DNA of 64,000 nucleotides from Labilibaculum antarcticum (lineage in GTDB: Bacteria; Bacteroidota; Bacteroidia; Bacteroidales; Marinifilaceae): assembly GCF_002356295.1 (NCBI RefSeq), contig NZ_AP018042.1, positions 5,116,361-5,180,360 of the forward strand, written 5' to 3'. The notes below the pieces were generated by a model. That model worked only from the letters and a program-made list of their open reading frames with translations. It was not told the DNA's origin and made no database searches. The position numbers were made by a program, and so were the translations under genes. Positions within the stretch are counted from its first letter, which is position 1, and each line of letters begins with the position of its first letter. This document shows, piece by piece, positions 8,797 through 17,589 of the stretch.

Positions 8797-10073
8797 AAAA
8801 AGTGGCCTTTAAGACCTTAGGGTGTAGATTGAACCAATATGAAACGGATGCTTTGGCATCTCAGTTTCAAGCAAACGATTATGAACTGGTTTCGTTTGAT
8901 GATCCCGCAGATGTTTATGTAATTAACTCATGTACAGTAACTCATCAAAGTGATCATAAATCGAGGAATTTCATTAATCAAGCGAACAAACGGAATAAAG
9001 ATTCGGTTCTTGTAGTTACTGGTTGCATGGCCAATAATGCTAAAGAAGAATTAGAAAATCGTGAAGAAATAAATTATGTGGTTGAGAATGATCAGAAAAC
9101 ATCTGTGTTTTCCCTAGTGGAAGCACATTTTAAAGGAGAGATTATTCACCCCTCGAAATTAAATGCTGATTTATTTTCATATGGGTCTACAGATAAGGGG
9201 TTTCACACCAGGAGCATGATTAAAATACAAGATGGATGTGATAATTTTTGCACCTTTTGTATTATTCCTTCAGTTAGAGGAAGAGCGGCAAGCAGACCGA
9301 TTCAGGATATTCTTACCAATATAAGAGAAGTAATTGCACAAGGAGCAAAAGAAATCGTTATAACAGGCGTAAACATTGGTAGGTATGAGTTTGAAGGCTA
9401 CAAATTCGACGATGTAGTTGAACAAATTTTAGATTTGGATGGTGAATTTAGGCTTCGAATTTCCTCAATAGAACCAGATGGTTTTGGGAATAAATTCTTA
9501 AGCCTTTTAAATCATCCGAAAATGACACCGCATTTACACTTGTGTTTGCAGAGTGGTTCAGAACCCATCCTGCTTCAAATGAGAAGAATGTATACGGTTA
9601 AACGTTTTAAAGAAATTGTAAACAAGGTGAGATCTATCAATCCTAATTTTAACATCACTACAGATATTATTATTGGTTTCCCAAATGAAACTGAAGATGA
9701 TTTTTCCGCAACTTGTGATGCGATTAAAGAATTGAATTTTGGCCATGTGCATACTTTTAAATATTCTATTAGAAAAGGGACAAGAGCTGAGCGAATGCCC
9801 GAACAGATTGATGAGAGAATAAAAACTAAAAGGAGTGAAATTATTCGGAATTTATCCGACAAAATAAAAAATAACTACAGGAAAAGTTTCATCGGGAAAA
9901 CGCAAACTATTTTAGTTGAAAAAACTGATGGTGAGATTGGCAGCGGATATGGGGAGTATTATATTCCGGTTCAGTTTTCTGGAGTTAACATTCAAAAGAA
10001 TAAATTCTATAAAGTGAATATTACCGATATGGAAGACGGTTCAGATCCCGTCTTAAAAGGTGAAATGATATAA
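8793..10073 (+). CDS. mtaB: tRNA t6A37 methylthiotransferase (MtaB)
   Basis: This 426-residue relative of the preceding gene has cluster cysteines in FKTLGCRLNQYETD, INSCTVTHQSD and VTGCMAN, and the radical-SAM motif CDNFCTFCIIPSVRGR. The CRLNQYETD signature is the mark of MtaB, which converts t6A37 to ms2t6A37. A short C-terminal TRAM-like part follows. Its start codon overlaps the end of the miaB-like gene (ATGA-type overlap), so the two tRNA position-37 enzymes are translationally coupled. A strong terminator follows 1 nt after the stop. Confidence 0.9.
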   Translation: MKKVAFKTLGCRLNQYETDALASQFQANDYELVSFDDPADVYVINSCTVTHQSDHKSRNFINQANKRNKDSVLVVTGCMANNAKEELENREEINYVVENDQKTSVFSLVEAHFKGEIIHPSKLNADLFSYGSTDKGFHTRSMIKIQDGCDNFCTFCIIPSVRGRAASRPIQDILTNIREVIAQGAKEIVITGVNIGRYEFEGYKFDDVVEQILDLDGEFRLRISSIEPDGFGNKFLSLLNHPKMTPHLHLCLQSGSEPILLQMRRMYTVKRFKEIVNKVRSINPNFNITTDIIIGFPNETEDDFSATCDAIKELNFGHVHTFKYSIRKGTRAERMPEQIDERIKTKRSEIIRNLSDKIKNNYRKSFIGKTQTILVEKTDGEIGSGYGEYYIPVQFSGVNIQKNKFYKVNITDMEDGSDPVLKGEMI

Positions 10074-10074
10074 G

Positions 10075-10103
10075 AAAAAGACGCAATTGAATTGCGTCTT
10101 TTT
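10075..10103. terminator. Bidirectional intrinsic terminator between mtaB and the usp gene
   Basis: A 13-bp perfect stem (10075-10087 with 10091-10103) with loop TGA. U-runs follow on both strands, so it ends mtaB on the plus strand and the convergent stress-protein gene on the minus strand. Confidence 0.92.
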
Positions 10104-10113
10104 TTGTATTAAT

Positions 10114-11238
10114 CTAATGAAAAACCAATATTGGAATGTGTGTTTTAATGAACAGTTTTCTTGACATCTGACCAAAAAACATACGTTCCAATAAATTATG
10201 CTTTCTAGCCAAAATAGCTATCGCACCTATGTTATTATCTTGCACATATTTTTCTATGCCTTTCATTTTATCCTCAATCTGAATGATTGAGCAGCTAACA
10301 TTTGATTCACCAAGTGTACTTTTCAAATATTTTCTCATGACTTCCATTTGGTGTTGCTCCATAATATTATCCTCTTCGATATCATTGAAGTGAACACAAT
10401 GAATTTTCATGTCATAGGGCTTGGTAATGTATTTTAAGTTGGCCATTGCCCTAAAATCAGCTTTATCAAAATTGGTTGCATACATGATATTATCAATCTT
10501 ATCAAAATCAACAAGCTCTCCTTGATCCGACAATATCAGAATAGGCACTTCCGTTTCTTCAATAACATTTGTGACTACACTTCCCAAAAGATTGGTTGTT
10601 CCGGCTGTTTCTCCCCTACTTCCCATAATCATTAAGTCGGGCTTATAAGTATTGCAAATGTTTAATATTTCGGAAGACGCAGTTCCTCCACTTAGGGCAT
10701 AATCGACTTCAATCCCTTCAATTTTTTCAAGTTCCAATTTATTTCGTAAATCGTAATATAATTCTTTAATTCTTGCTTTTGCATTCTTCTCAACTTCTGA
10801 AAGGACTTCTACAACAGTGGCATTGTAGGTGTAACTGTCAGAGAATGGAATGGTTTCTATTGCTGATGCGAAATAAGTATGAAACAATAAAATATCGGCA
10901 TTAAACTTCTTGGCAATACTCATAGCATATTCGCAAATACGAGGTGAGAAATCAGAAAAATCGACAGGAACCAAAATACGATTCACTTCAATTTTTTGCT
11001 GAGGAAAGGCTTTTTCAAAATCCTCCTGAGCATAACTCAATTCCAATTCTTCAATTATTTTAAGAGCCTGAGTTAAATCCTGTGCTTTTATTCTTAATTT
11101 TACACCTCCACCAATGGCAGATTGTATTAAATTGAGATTTTTCAGAAAGCATTCTACACCTTCTGATTCTAAACGAGTTTTAAGCAACTGTGCTCTGGAG
11201 TAGCTATAAGTTGCTAATGTTATCATCCTGTCCTTCAT
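10114..11238 (-). CDS. DUF2007-like plus tandem universal stress protein
   Basis: The product has 374 residues in three parts. Residues about 1-66 resemble the DUF2007 putative signal-transducing domain (ATYSYSRAQLLKTRLESEGV, then a hydrophobic GGGVKLRI). The first UspA domain starts at ILVPVDFSDFS (about residue 84) and keeps the ATP motif G-2x-G-9x-G-S (GSRGETAGTTNLLGSV). The second UspA domain (from about residue 250) has lost the glycine motif and probably does not bind ATP. The protein is cytosolic with no membrane segment. It is convergent with mtaB, sharing a terminator. The ligand and the stress that induces it are unknown. Confidence 0.8.
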   Translation of the reverse strand: MKDRMITLATYSYSRAQLLKTRLESEGVECFLKNLNLIQSAIGGGVKLRIKAQDLTQALKIIEELELSYAQEDFEKAFPQQKIEVNRILVPVDFSDFSPRICEYAMSIAKKFNADILLFHTYFASAIETIPFSDSYTYNATVVEVLSEVEKNAKARIKELYYDLRNKLELEKIEGIEVDYALSGGTASSEILNICNTYKPDLMIMGSRGETAGTTNLLGSVVTNVIEETEVPILILSDQGELVDFDKIDNIMYATNFDKADFRAMANLKYITKPYDMKIHCVHFNDIEEDNIMEQHQMEVMRKYLKSTLGESNVSCSIIQIEDKMKGIEKYVQDNNIGAIAILARKHNLLERMFFGQMSRKLFIKTHIPILVFH

Positions 11239-11381
11239 AGCTATTGGTTTTATTGTTCGTTAGTCTTAAGTTACAAAAAAAAGAGATAGTGAACAAAGCG
11301 ATTTTTTAGAGGAAAGAATGGGTACTAAAATAGATTCTAAATATAATATGCATCCTATGTCGCAATAAAACCCTAGTATTC

Positions 11382-11412
11382 TTGAAATATCAAAAAAGAA
11401 TAGTTAATTTTG
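11382..11412 (+). promoter_or_regulatory. Promoter of the rpsF operon
   Basis: TTG (11382-11384) and TAATTTTG (11405-11412) are separated by 20 nt, an exact match to the Bacteroidota sigma-ABfr consensus TTG-N19-21-TAnnTTTG. It lies 54 nt upstream of the rpsF start codon. Confidence 0.75.
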
Positions 11413-11465
11413 CGCCTTAATATAGAACAGTTACTTAATAAGTAATTAATTAAACAAACAAAGTT

Positions 11466-11816
11466 ATGTTGAATCATTATGAAACCGTTTTCATTGTAAC
11501 TCCCGTTTTATCTGAGGCTCAGGTAAAGGAGGCGGTAGAAAAATTTAAAGCCCTTGTCATCGAGAATGGTGGCGAGATGGTTAATGAGGAGAACTGGGGA
11601 CTGCGCAAGTTGGCTTATCCAATTCAAAAGAAAAGCACTGGTTTTTACCAATTGCTTCAATTTGATGCTCCAGGCGACGTTATCGAAAAATTGGAATTAA
11701 ATTACAGACGTGATGAAAGAGTCATTCGTTTTTTAACTTTCAAACTTGACAAGCACGCTTTTGAGTATTCTATTAAAAGAAAAGGAAAACTTAAATCTAA
11801 CAAAGAGGAGAAGTAA
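11466..11816 (+). CDS. rpsF: 30S ribosomal protein S6
   Basis: This 116-residue S6 has the typical start [19 protein letters not shown], the conserved [17 protein letters not shown] loop and [15 protein letters not shown]6 pairs with S18 on the central platform of the small subunit. The C-terminal ten or so residues are a basic tail. It is first in the operon rpsF-rpsR-rplI, with 3 nt to rpsR. Confidence 0.97.
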   Translation: MLNHYETVFIVTPVLSEAQVKEAVEKFKALVIENGGEMVNEENWGLRKLAYPIQKKSTGFYQLLQFDAPGDVIEKLELNYRRDERVIRFLTFKLDKHAFEYSIKRKGKLKSNKEEK

Positions 11817-11819
11817 GCT

Positions 11820-12089
11820 ATGGCACAGAATCAATCAGAAATTAGATATTTAACCCCTCCATCGGTTGAGATCAAAAAGAAAAAGTATTGTCGTTTTAAA
11901 AAGAACAAAATTAAATTCATCGATTATAAAGATCCTGAATTTTTGAGAAAGTTCTTAAACGAGCAAGGTAAAATTTTACCTCGTCGTATCACTGGTACTT
12001 CATTGAAATACCAAAGAAAAGTAGCTACAGCTGTTAAACGTTCTCGTCACTTGGCATTGCTACCATACGTAACTGACATGATGAAATAA
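11820..12089 (+). CDS. rpsR: 30S ribosomal protein S18
   Basis: This 89-residue S18 is recognised by [20 protein letters not shown] and by [19 protein letters not shown], which bind S6 and 16S rRNA. A single Cys remains at the start of the former zinc-motif region. It sits between rpsF and rplI in the standard order. Confidence 0.97.
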   Translation: MAQNQSEIRYLTPPSVEIKKKKYCRFKKNKIKFIDYKDPEFLRKFLNEQGKILPRRITGTSLKYQRKVATAVKRSRHLALLPYVTDMMK

Positions 12090-12110
12090 TCTTTAAACAG
12101 GAGGAACGAA

Positions 12111-12554
12111 ATGGAAGTAATCTTAAAACAAGATATTCATAGCTTAGGATATAAGAACGACATCGTAGTTGTAAAAAACGGTTACGGTAGAAATTATTTG
12201 ATTCCTAAAGGAATAGCTACTCTGGCAACAGAATCAGCTAAGAAAATGAATGCTGAAAATATGAGACAAAGAGCTCATAAAGAAGAAAAAATAAAGAACG
12301 AAGCTTTAGAAGTTGCTAAAAAACTTGAAGGTGTTACCTTAAGTGTAGGTGCTAAAACTAGTACTACTGGTAAAATTTTCGGTTCTGTTAACAACATTCA
12401 AATTGCTGAAGCATTAATTGCTAAGGGATTTGAAATTGACAGAAAAGTGATTGCAATCAAAGACGTTGTTAAAGAGATCGGTAAATATACCGCAACTATC
12501 AAACTTCATAAAGAAGTTAAAGTTGATATCGAATTTGACGTTGTTTCTGAATAA
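12111..12554 (+). CDS. rplI: 50S ribosomal protein L9
   Basis: This 147-residue L9 has an N-terminal globular domain (MEVILKQDIHSLGYKNDIV, then VKNGYGRNYLIPKGIA), a long connecting helix rich in Lys/Glu (residues about 40-75) and a C-terminal rRNA-binding domain (KTSTTGKIFGSVNNIQIAEAL). AGGAGG lies about 9 nt before the start, an unusually good Shine-Dalgarno for this phylum. It is last in the operon and followed by a strong terminator. Confidence 0.97.
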   Translation: MEVILKQDIHSLGYKNDIVVVKNGYGRNYLIPKGIATLATESAKKMNAENMRQRAHKEEKIKNEALEVAKKLEGVTLSVGAKTSTTGKIFGSVNNIQIAEALIAKGFEIDRKVIAIKDVVKEIGKYTATIKLHKEVKVDIEFDVVSE

Positions 12555-12621
12555 TCGCTTCGATAATTAATTAATTTAAGTTTATAACAGACAAACTTAA
12601 AACTTTTCAAACAGACAGATT

Positions 12622-12657
12622 AAAACCACCCTGATTAACGCTTGGGGTGGTTTTTTT
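12622..12657 (+). terminator. Intrinsic terminator of rpsF-rpsR-rplI
   Basis: A 10-bp stem (12622-12631 with 12645-12654, core ACCACCC/GGGTGGT) followed by T7. Confidence 0.92.
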
Positions 12658-13212
12658 ATACCTTAGGTTTTCCAAAATCCTGAGTCCAATAACTTCCAGC
12701 TCTTCCTACTCCCACTTCTGTAATACTGGAATATATACTTTTGGGACAGCATCCTTGGCTGGTAAGCCATCCATCCATACACTTTCTTCGGAAGTTACCC
12801 CATTGCAATATTCTCACATACACTGAAATAAATAGATCCTACGTCGCCTATTATCTCAAGGAAAGTTCCCTCATTAAAAGATTTGTGACTGAAAAAATCA
12901 TTATTCAGCTTATCATTACTATGCTTAAGAGTAGCTGTTTCAAGTTTACTGTTCCAAGCAATTGAATCAACTGGGGGATAATACCGATTGGCTTTCTATT
13001 AATTTGATGGAAGTCAGGAACACCCTCTCGGCAAGCTTCCTTCAACTGATGGAAGTGCTTATCCTGAAATAGCTTGATTATTACTTGATTTTGAATAGTT
13101 GTATTGTGTGTCTTTTCTGAAGTGGCTCACTAAAATTAATATCATCTTTGGAACCTAATATCAATAATCCAGATAATAATATCAGGCAAACTGTATAAAA
13201 CACTTTTCTCAT
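12656..13212 (-). pseudogene. Decayed CAP-domain (SCP/PR1-like) secreted protein
   Basis: The minus strand starts with an ATG at 13210-13212 and a good signal peptide (MRKVFYTVCLILLSGLLILG), but the frame stops after 43 codons at a TAA TAA pair. Further along, in other frames, clear CAP-domain pieces appear: DSIAWNSKLETATLKHSN, NNDFFSHKSFNEGTF and CENIAMG (ending at a TAA), then VTSEESVW, then GWLTSQG and EVGVGRAGSYWTQDFGKP, ending at a stop at 12656-12658. These follow the family order (helix with His, SHxS, ENIAxG, W...S.G, EVGVG...YWTQxFG), so one gene has been broken by several frameshifts and stops. It runs into the rplI terminator from the opposite side. Confidence 0.82.
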
Positions 13213-13418
13213 TTAGAATAATTTAAAGATGATTAAATGTGGATTGAGTGTGAATTTGGTTGAAATAGAAGGATGAATATTTTCTTTATTTATAAGTAAT
13301 TTGGAAGCTAATTTATATGGATTTTAAAAATTATTGGAAATATGTAAAATATTGTTTCCAACTTAAAGGATTATATGTAATTTTAAGTACTGAAAATAAC
13401 TAGTTCAGCTATCAAATT

Positions 13419-14129
13419 TTGTCTATGAGAATATTCTACACCATATTTATATTACTATCATTTTCACTCTCTTCTTTTGGACAAAGAGACAATACATATT
13501 TACCTTCTAAAAGAAACTTTAGAATAAAATACGTATCCTACGACTCGAAAGATCGAAGAGAATATTCTGAAATTTGGCAATTGGTTGGTAAATCAAAATC
13601 GAATGGTTTAATTCAGTACAATATTGAATCAGAGATTACCACAAGAAAACACAATACATTTTATCAATATTTCAGATTAGTTACTAAGGATTCTATCTTT
13701 TTTATCGGATCAGAAAGATATCTTGATCCTAAAAAATTGGATTCCTATCAGAAAATGGTAATTAAAATCTCATCAGACAGCGTTGCTATACCTGTTCGGC
13801 CTAGAATAGGACAAATGTTACCTGAAGCGAGTTGTGAAGCCAGTATCTTACGAGGGACAGGATCAGTTTTGATGTCGATGAATGTTCTACTTATTAATCG
13901 AAAGATAGATGCGATGGAAAACATTAGTACTCCAGCAGGAAACTTTAATTGTTTTAAGATTTCAACGGATAAAATTACTTACGGGGGAATCAATAAAAGT
14001 AAAACCAAGATATTTGAATGGTATGCTATTAATGTTGGTTTAGTTCGGGTGGAAGAATATCAATCTAACGGAAAATTAATATCCTATAAAGTATTGGAAT
14101 CACTCGCTGAAGATTTTTTCCTACCGTAA
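13419..14129 (+). CDS. Secreted TapB/DUF3108-like protein of unknown function
   Basis: The product has 236 residues. A Sec signal peptide covers about residues 1-21 (IFYTIFILLSFSLSSFG, then QRDNTYLP). The mature part is a beta-rich domain: an early KYVSYDSKDRREYSEIW and a late block with NISTPAGNFNCFKIS, FEWYAINVGLVRVE and SNGKLISYKVL. This sequence order (STPAG...C.K, then WYA..VG.V..E) resembles the TapB/DUF3108-type families common in Bacteroidota. No catalytic residues are recognisable. It stands alone between a pseudogene and cbiA. Confidence 0.6.
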   Translation: MSMRIFYTIFILLSFSLSSFGQRDNTYLPSKRNFRIKYVSYDSKDRREYSEIWQLVGKSKSNGLIQYNIESEITTRKHNTFYQYFRLVTKDSIFFIGSERYLDPKKLDSYQKMVIKISSDSVAIPVRPRIGQMLPEASCEASILRGTGSVLMSMNVLLINRKIDAMENISTPAGNFNCFKISTDKITYGGINKSKTKIFEWYAINVGLVRVEEYQSNGKLISYKVLESLAEDFFLP

Positions 14130-14259
14130 GACTTATCAGTTTTTGTTTCTAATTAATTCTTTTCTGAAAAACATGGTTAAAGCATGAAATGAGTTATATC
14201 CTCTTGCTTTAATGCCTTGATTATTCAACTTTTTTGACTTCTTATTTTGTAACTTAACA

Positions 14260-15591
14260 ATGGACAAAAAACCACAGTTTTTAATTGCGGCTCCTTCCAG
14301 TGGATCAGGAAAAACGACTATTACCCAGGGATTATTACGCTATTTAAAGAATAAAGGATTGCGTGTTCAACCGTTCAAATGTGGCCCGGATTATTTAGAT
14401 ACAAAACACCATGCCTGGGCTGCCGGCAATGTTTCGATCAATCTGGACACCTTTATGAGCAGTTATGAGCACGTTGAGGAGATTTACCATAGATATTCAA
14501 GTCGATCTGACGTTTCGGTAGTAGAGGGTGTTATGGGGCTTTTTGATGGGGCGAAGAAAATGGAGGGGAGTTCAGCACAAATTGCTGAATTATTAAATAT
14601 TCCAATAATTCTTGTGGTTAATGCTAAGGCAACTGCTTATTCTGTTGCTCCATTACTGTATGGATTTAAAAATTTCTATCCGGGAATTAATATTGCCGGT
14701 GTTATCTTTAATTTTGTTGGCAGCGAATCACATTATCAATTTTTAAAAGATGCTTGTGAAGATGTAGGTGTAACTCCTTTAGGTTATGTTCCTAAAAACG
14801 ATAAACTTCATTTGCCATCCAGACATCTTGGCTTGCAAATTTCTGATTCATTGCAGTATGACGCAATTATAGAAGATATTGCGGAACATATCTCACAAAC
14901 AGTTGACATAGAGAAATTAATTCAGATCTCGACAACTCAATTTCAAGAACCAAGAACAAGTAAAATCAGTCAAAAAGGGAAACTAAAAATTACGGTTGCT
15001 AAGGATGAAGCCTTTAATTTTACTTATCATGAAAATTTAAAAGCGTTAGAACAATTAGGAGATGTAACATATTTCTCCCCTCTTAAAGATCATGAATTAC
15101 CTTTTACTGATCTGCTTTACCTTGCCGGAGGCTATCCTGAACTTCATCTTAAAGAATTAAGTTCGAATACTACTATGCGAAAGGCAATTAACAACTATTG
15201 CTCACAAGGTGGTCGTGTATTGGCAGAGTGCGGTGGAATGATGTATTTATGCGAAAGTATAATAGATTCAGATTCTATTGAATATCCAATGGTAGGATAT
15301 TTAGAGCAAAAAGCCACTATGGAGAATATGAAACTAAAATTGGGGTATCGAAAAATTAATATTGATAACAATATTTGTTTTGGACATGAATTTCATTATT
15401 CTAAAATTCTTAGTCCATTACTAAAATACTCTGTGGGAGAAATTTATTCGGCGAGAGATCAAAAATTAGATACACTGTTGTTTCGGAAACAAAATACTGT
15501 AGCTTCCTACATCCATTTTTATTGGGGCGAAAAGAAAATTACTGATATTTTTTTTGGAAATACTAATGAAGATACGACCAAACAAGTCTAA
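14260..15591 (+). CDS. cbiA: Cobyrinate a,c-diamide synthase (CbiA/CobB)
   Basis: This 443-residue two-domain amidotransferase has an ATPase domain at the N-terminus (AAPSSGSGKTTITQGLLRYL P-loop; QPFKCGPDYLDTKHH; VVEGVMGLFDGAK) and a class I glutaminase domain after about residue 245, with the nucleophile Cys in RVLAECGGMMYL and a His in ASYIHFYWG. It amidates the a and c side chains of cobyrinate in B12 synthesis. No other cobalamin gene is in the window, so here it is an orphan. A weak promoter-like TTG-N22-TTATTTTG ends at 14249. The 3' end overlaps the convergent kinase gene by 29 bp. Confidence 0.92.
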   Translation: MDKKPQFLIAAPSSGSGKTTITQGLLRYLKNKGLRVQPFKCGPDYLDTKHHAWAAGNVSINLDTFMSSYEHVEEIYHRYSSRSDVSVVEGVMGLFDGAKKMEGSSAQIAELLNIPIILVVNAKATAYSVAPLLYGFKNFYPGINIAGVIFNFVGSESHYQFLKDACEDVGVTPLGYVPKNDKLHLPSRHLGLQISDSLQYDAIIEDIAEHISQTVDIEKLIQISTTQFQEPRTSKISQKGKLKITVAKDEAFNFTYHENLKALEQLGDVTYFSPLKDHELPFTDLLYLAGGYPELHLKELSSNTTMRKAINNYCSQGGRVLAECGGMMYLCESIIDSDSIEYPMVGYLEQKATMENMKLKLGYRKINIDNNICFGHEFHYSKILSPLLKYSVGEIYSARDQKLDTLLFRKQNTVASYIHFYWGEKKITDIFFGNTNEDTTKQV

Positions 15592-16432
15592 CTGCTTGTC
15601 CGTAATAGCTATTTCCAAAGAGATTCAGATGATTAAGAACATGATACAATAGGTAAATATTCTCTCTGTAATCATAGCCTTGTGGAAGTGGCATTTTTTT
15701 TTGATAAGATCTGTAAAAATCATCACTAAAACCACCAAAGAGTTTAGTCATGGCTAAATCAGCCTCTCGATGACCATAGTAAACTGCCGGATCAATTAAG
15801 CATGGGTTAGAATCTTCATCGCATAAAAAATTACCGCTCCATAAGTCTCCGTGCAATAAAGTTGGTTTTTCTTCGCTTCCTTCTAAAATCTCTTCTATTC
15901 GACCTTCTAAAATTAGAAATCCATTTTTTAATTCATTACCAACCAAACCATTGCTTTCGGCTAATTTATATTGATACAGCAGGCGTTTATTATAATAGAA
16001 ATCGCACCAATTAACAGTCTCTGTATTCGTTGCACTATTTATTTGAGGAGTAGCACCAATATAGTTGTCTTCCTTAAATCCGAATTTACTTGCGCTCCTT
16101 TTATGTAAATTTGCCATTTGTGTGCCAAATCGACTGAAAAAATCCTTATTCTTATGTCCTTCCTCAATAAATTCAAGTAAGAGAACATCTGTGTCGACAT
16201 AAAACACTTCAGGAACTCGAATACAAGCTGTTTTACGAATTTCTTTTAATCCGTTCGCTTCTTTAAAAAATACATCTTCATTGTACGGTTCCGTCTTTAA
16301 AAATGCGTATTGTCCATTTTCAAATCGAATTTGATTTGAAGTAGCAAAACTCCCACCAGAAATAGATTTAAAACCAGTGATTTTCTGACCGATTAAATCT
16401 TCAATTCTAGAAAAAACGCCCTCAATTCTCAT
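15563..16432 (-). CDS. Fructosamine kinase family protein
   Basis: This 289-residue protein has the phosphotransferase fold of fructosamine-3-kinase: an N-terminal small lobe (GGSFATSNQIRF, then FLKTEPYNEDVFFKEANGL with the ATP lysine), the catalytic loop HGDLWSGNFL, and the metal site CLIDPAVYYGHREADLAM. The family phosphorylates Amadori products on glycated proteins or small molecules, a protein-repair role. It overlaps the upstream phosphatase gene by 4 bp, an association seen repeatedly for bacterial fructosamine kinases and low-molecular-weight phosphatases. It is convergent with cbiA. Confidence 0.88.
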   Translation of the reverse strand: MRIEGVFSRIEDLIGQKITGFKSISGGSFATSNQIRFENGQYAFLKTEPYNEDVFFKEANGLKEIRKTACIRVPEVFYVDTDVLLLEFIEEGHKNKDFFSRFGTQMANLHKRSASKFGFKEDNYIGATPQINSATNTETVNWCDFYYNKRLLYQYKLAESNGLVGNELKNGFLILEGRIEEILEGSEEKPTLLHGDLWSGNFLCDEDSNPCLIDPAVYYGHREADLAMTKLFGGFSDDFYRSYQKKMPLPQGYDYRENIYLLYHVLNHLNLFGNSYYGQAVRLVWSYLH

Positions 16433-16899
16433 GTTATATCTTTAAGTAAGCCTTCACAGGCATCTTCAATTATATCAAGCACTAATTCGAACCCATCATC
16501 TCCCCCATAATAGGGATCGGGAACAGAGCTGTAATTTGAATAACGAGTACAATAGGCGGTTATTAACTTCACCTTATCTAAATCAGATTTATTTCTTGCT
16601 AAAGCTTTAATATCAGTTGTATTTTGCTGATCCATTCCAAAAATAAGATCGAATTCATCAAAATCACTTGCCGCATCAAATTGTCTGGCAATACTGGTTA
16701 AATTATAGTTTCTTAACGAAGCATGTTTTCTCATTCTTCCGTCGGCTCTGTCTCCTGTATGCCAAGCTCCTGTCCCTGCAGAATCACATTCAAATTCATC
16801 AGTCAATTGATACTTTTCAATATATTCATTCATTACTGCCTCGGCACTCGGTGATCGGCAAATATTTCCCATACAAACAAAAAGTAATCTCTTTTTCAT
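16429..16899 (-). CDS. Low-molecular-weight protein-tyrosine phosphatase
   Basis: This 156-residue enzyme has the N-terminal C-x5-R-S P-loop (FVCMGNICRSPSAEAV) and the general-acid loop VPDPYYGGDDGFE with its catalytic aspartate; DLIFGMDQQN is the usual middle motif. The family hydrolyses phosphotyrosine or small phosphoesters. Coupling to the fructosamine kinase (4-bp overlap) suggests a joint phosphorylation and dephosphorylation step on sugar adducts; that is inference from position only. Confidence 0.9.
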   Translation of the reverse strand: MKKRLLFVCMGNICRSPSAEAVMNEYIEKYQLTDEFECDSAGTGAWHTGDRADGRMRKHASLRNYNLTSIARQFDAASDFDEFDLIFGMDQQNTTDIKALARNKSDLDKVKLITAYCTRYSNYSSVPDPYYGGDDGFELVLDIIEDACEGLLKDIT

Positions 16900-16948
16900 C
16901 CACAGCTATTTATTGTTTTCTTTTACTAATAAAATTATTAATCAGGAT

Positions 16949-17179
16949 TTAAAAACGGCTGATTTCAGTATTAATTCGTAAAAAACAAAAGATATTCACG
17001 AATTGACTGCCGCTAGCTTTATACATTTCAATATACGAACATCAGGTAGAGCTAACAGTGGTAAACTTCTTGGTTTCACCATTAAATATCTTAGAAAAAA
17101 TTCCACCTATTGCCCTGAATTCATTAGTTTCGTAGTCTTGATTTCCACAAGTGAGACACTTGTAACCCGCTTAGTTCAT
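16949..17179 (-). pseudogene. Decayed zinc-ribbon nucleic-acid-binding protein
   Basis: Read from 17179, the frame gives M-N-stop, then GYKCLTCGNQDYETNEFRA, a GGIFSKIFNGETKKFTTVSS stretch, an in-frame TGA, then CSYIEMYKASGSQFVNIF and a final stop at 16949-16951. This follows a common small zinc-ribbon protein (CxxCG...NKKFTTVSCTRCGYTEFYK...GNIFDF) in which the first CxxC is intact, but the second CxxC is broken by the TGA (likely from an Arg AGA codon) and has lost one cysteine. Two in-frame stops in 77 codons make a functional product very unlikely. Confidence 0.75.
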
Positions 17180-17312
17180 AGTACGTCATTAAATCTGCTT
17201 TATATAATAAATATAATAAAATAGATCTACAGCTACTATTTTTTGAAAAAATAAATAACAATTTATTAACAGAAATAATAAGACCTATAACTCCTTATTA
17301 GGATTTTTTTTA

Positions 17313-17320
17313 TAAGTTTG
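17313..17320 (+). promoter_or_regulatory. Promoter -7 element of the cysteine leader/cysE-cysK unit
   Basis: TAAGTTTG is an exact match to TAnnTTTG and lies 18 nt before the leader ORF start. No good TTG is found at the usual -33 distance, so only the -7 box supports it. Initiation near 17326 would give a 290-nt leader ahead of cysE. Confidence 0.5.
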
Positions 17321-17337
17321 TACTACGAAACTACAAA

Positions 17338-17517
17338 ATGGAAAGAGAAATAATGCATATCACAAACAACTATAAAATCCGAGTCTCTTCGGATGTGTTT
17401 GCTATGCAATCCATTAAATCACAATCTCCAAATTATTCCCAAGATACTTTTTCTATCAACTATAACAACAATCAGATTTATTGTTGCTGTTGTTATTTAG
17501 GTTGTTATTGTTGGTAA
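17338..17517 (+). CDS. Cys-codon-rich leader peptide ahead of cysE-cysK
   Basis: A 59-codon ORF starting MEREIMHITNNYKIR and ending NNQIYCCCCYLGCYCW, closed by a double stop TAATAA. Four consecutive Cys codons (TGT TGC TGT TGT, codons 49-52) and two more (56, 58) put six Cys in the last eleven codons; there is none before. It lies about 100 nt upstream of cysE and just behind a promoter box. Cys-codon runs in an upstream ORF ahead of cysteine genes are the known sign of cysteine-responsive attenuation (polycysteine leader ORFs in mycobacteria). Here the mechanism is inference. The codon-6 ATG (17353) is an alternative start. A metal-binding small protein is the main alternative. Confidence 0.72.
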   Translation: MEREIMHITNNYKIRVSSDVFAMQSIKSQSPNYSQDTFSINYNNNQIYCCCCYLGCYCW

Positions 17518-17563
17518 TAAAGAATAAACTACTACATAATAATAAAATATCGCGCTAGGTGAT

Positions 17564-17589
17564 TCTTATATGTTATAAGATTATCTTAT
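17564..17589 (+). promoter_or_regulatory. Mutually exclusive hairpins between the Cys leader and cysE
   Basis: TCTTATA (17564-17570) pairs perfectly with TATAAGA (17574-17580), while ATAAGAT (17575-17581) is also the perfect complement of ATCTTAT (17583-17589). The middle arm can join only one partner. All pairs are A/U-rich and no long U-run follows, so a switch is possible but not shown. Confidence 0.35.

Noticed and set aside
12741-12965. 74-codon plus-strand frame
   Set aside because: It is antisense to the CAP-domain pseudogene and has no protein-like composition of its own.
17003-17224. 73-codon plus-strand frame
   Set aside because: It is antisense to the zinc-ribbon pseudogene, whose motifs on the other strand are clear.
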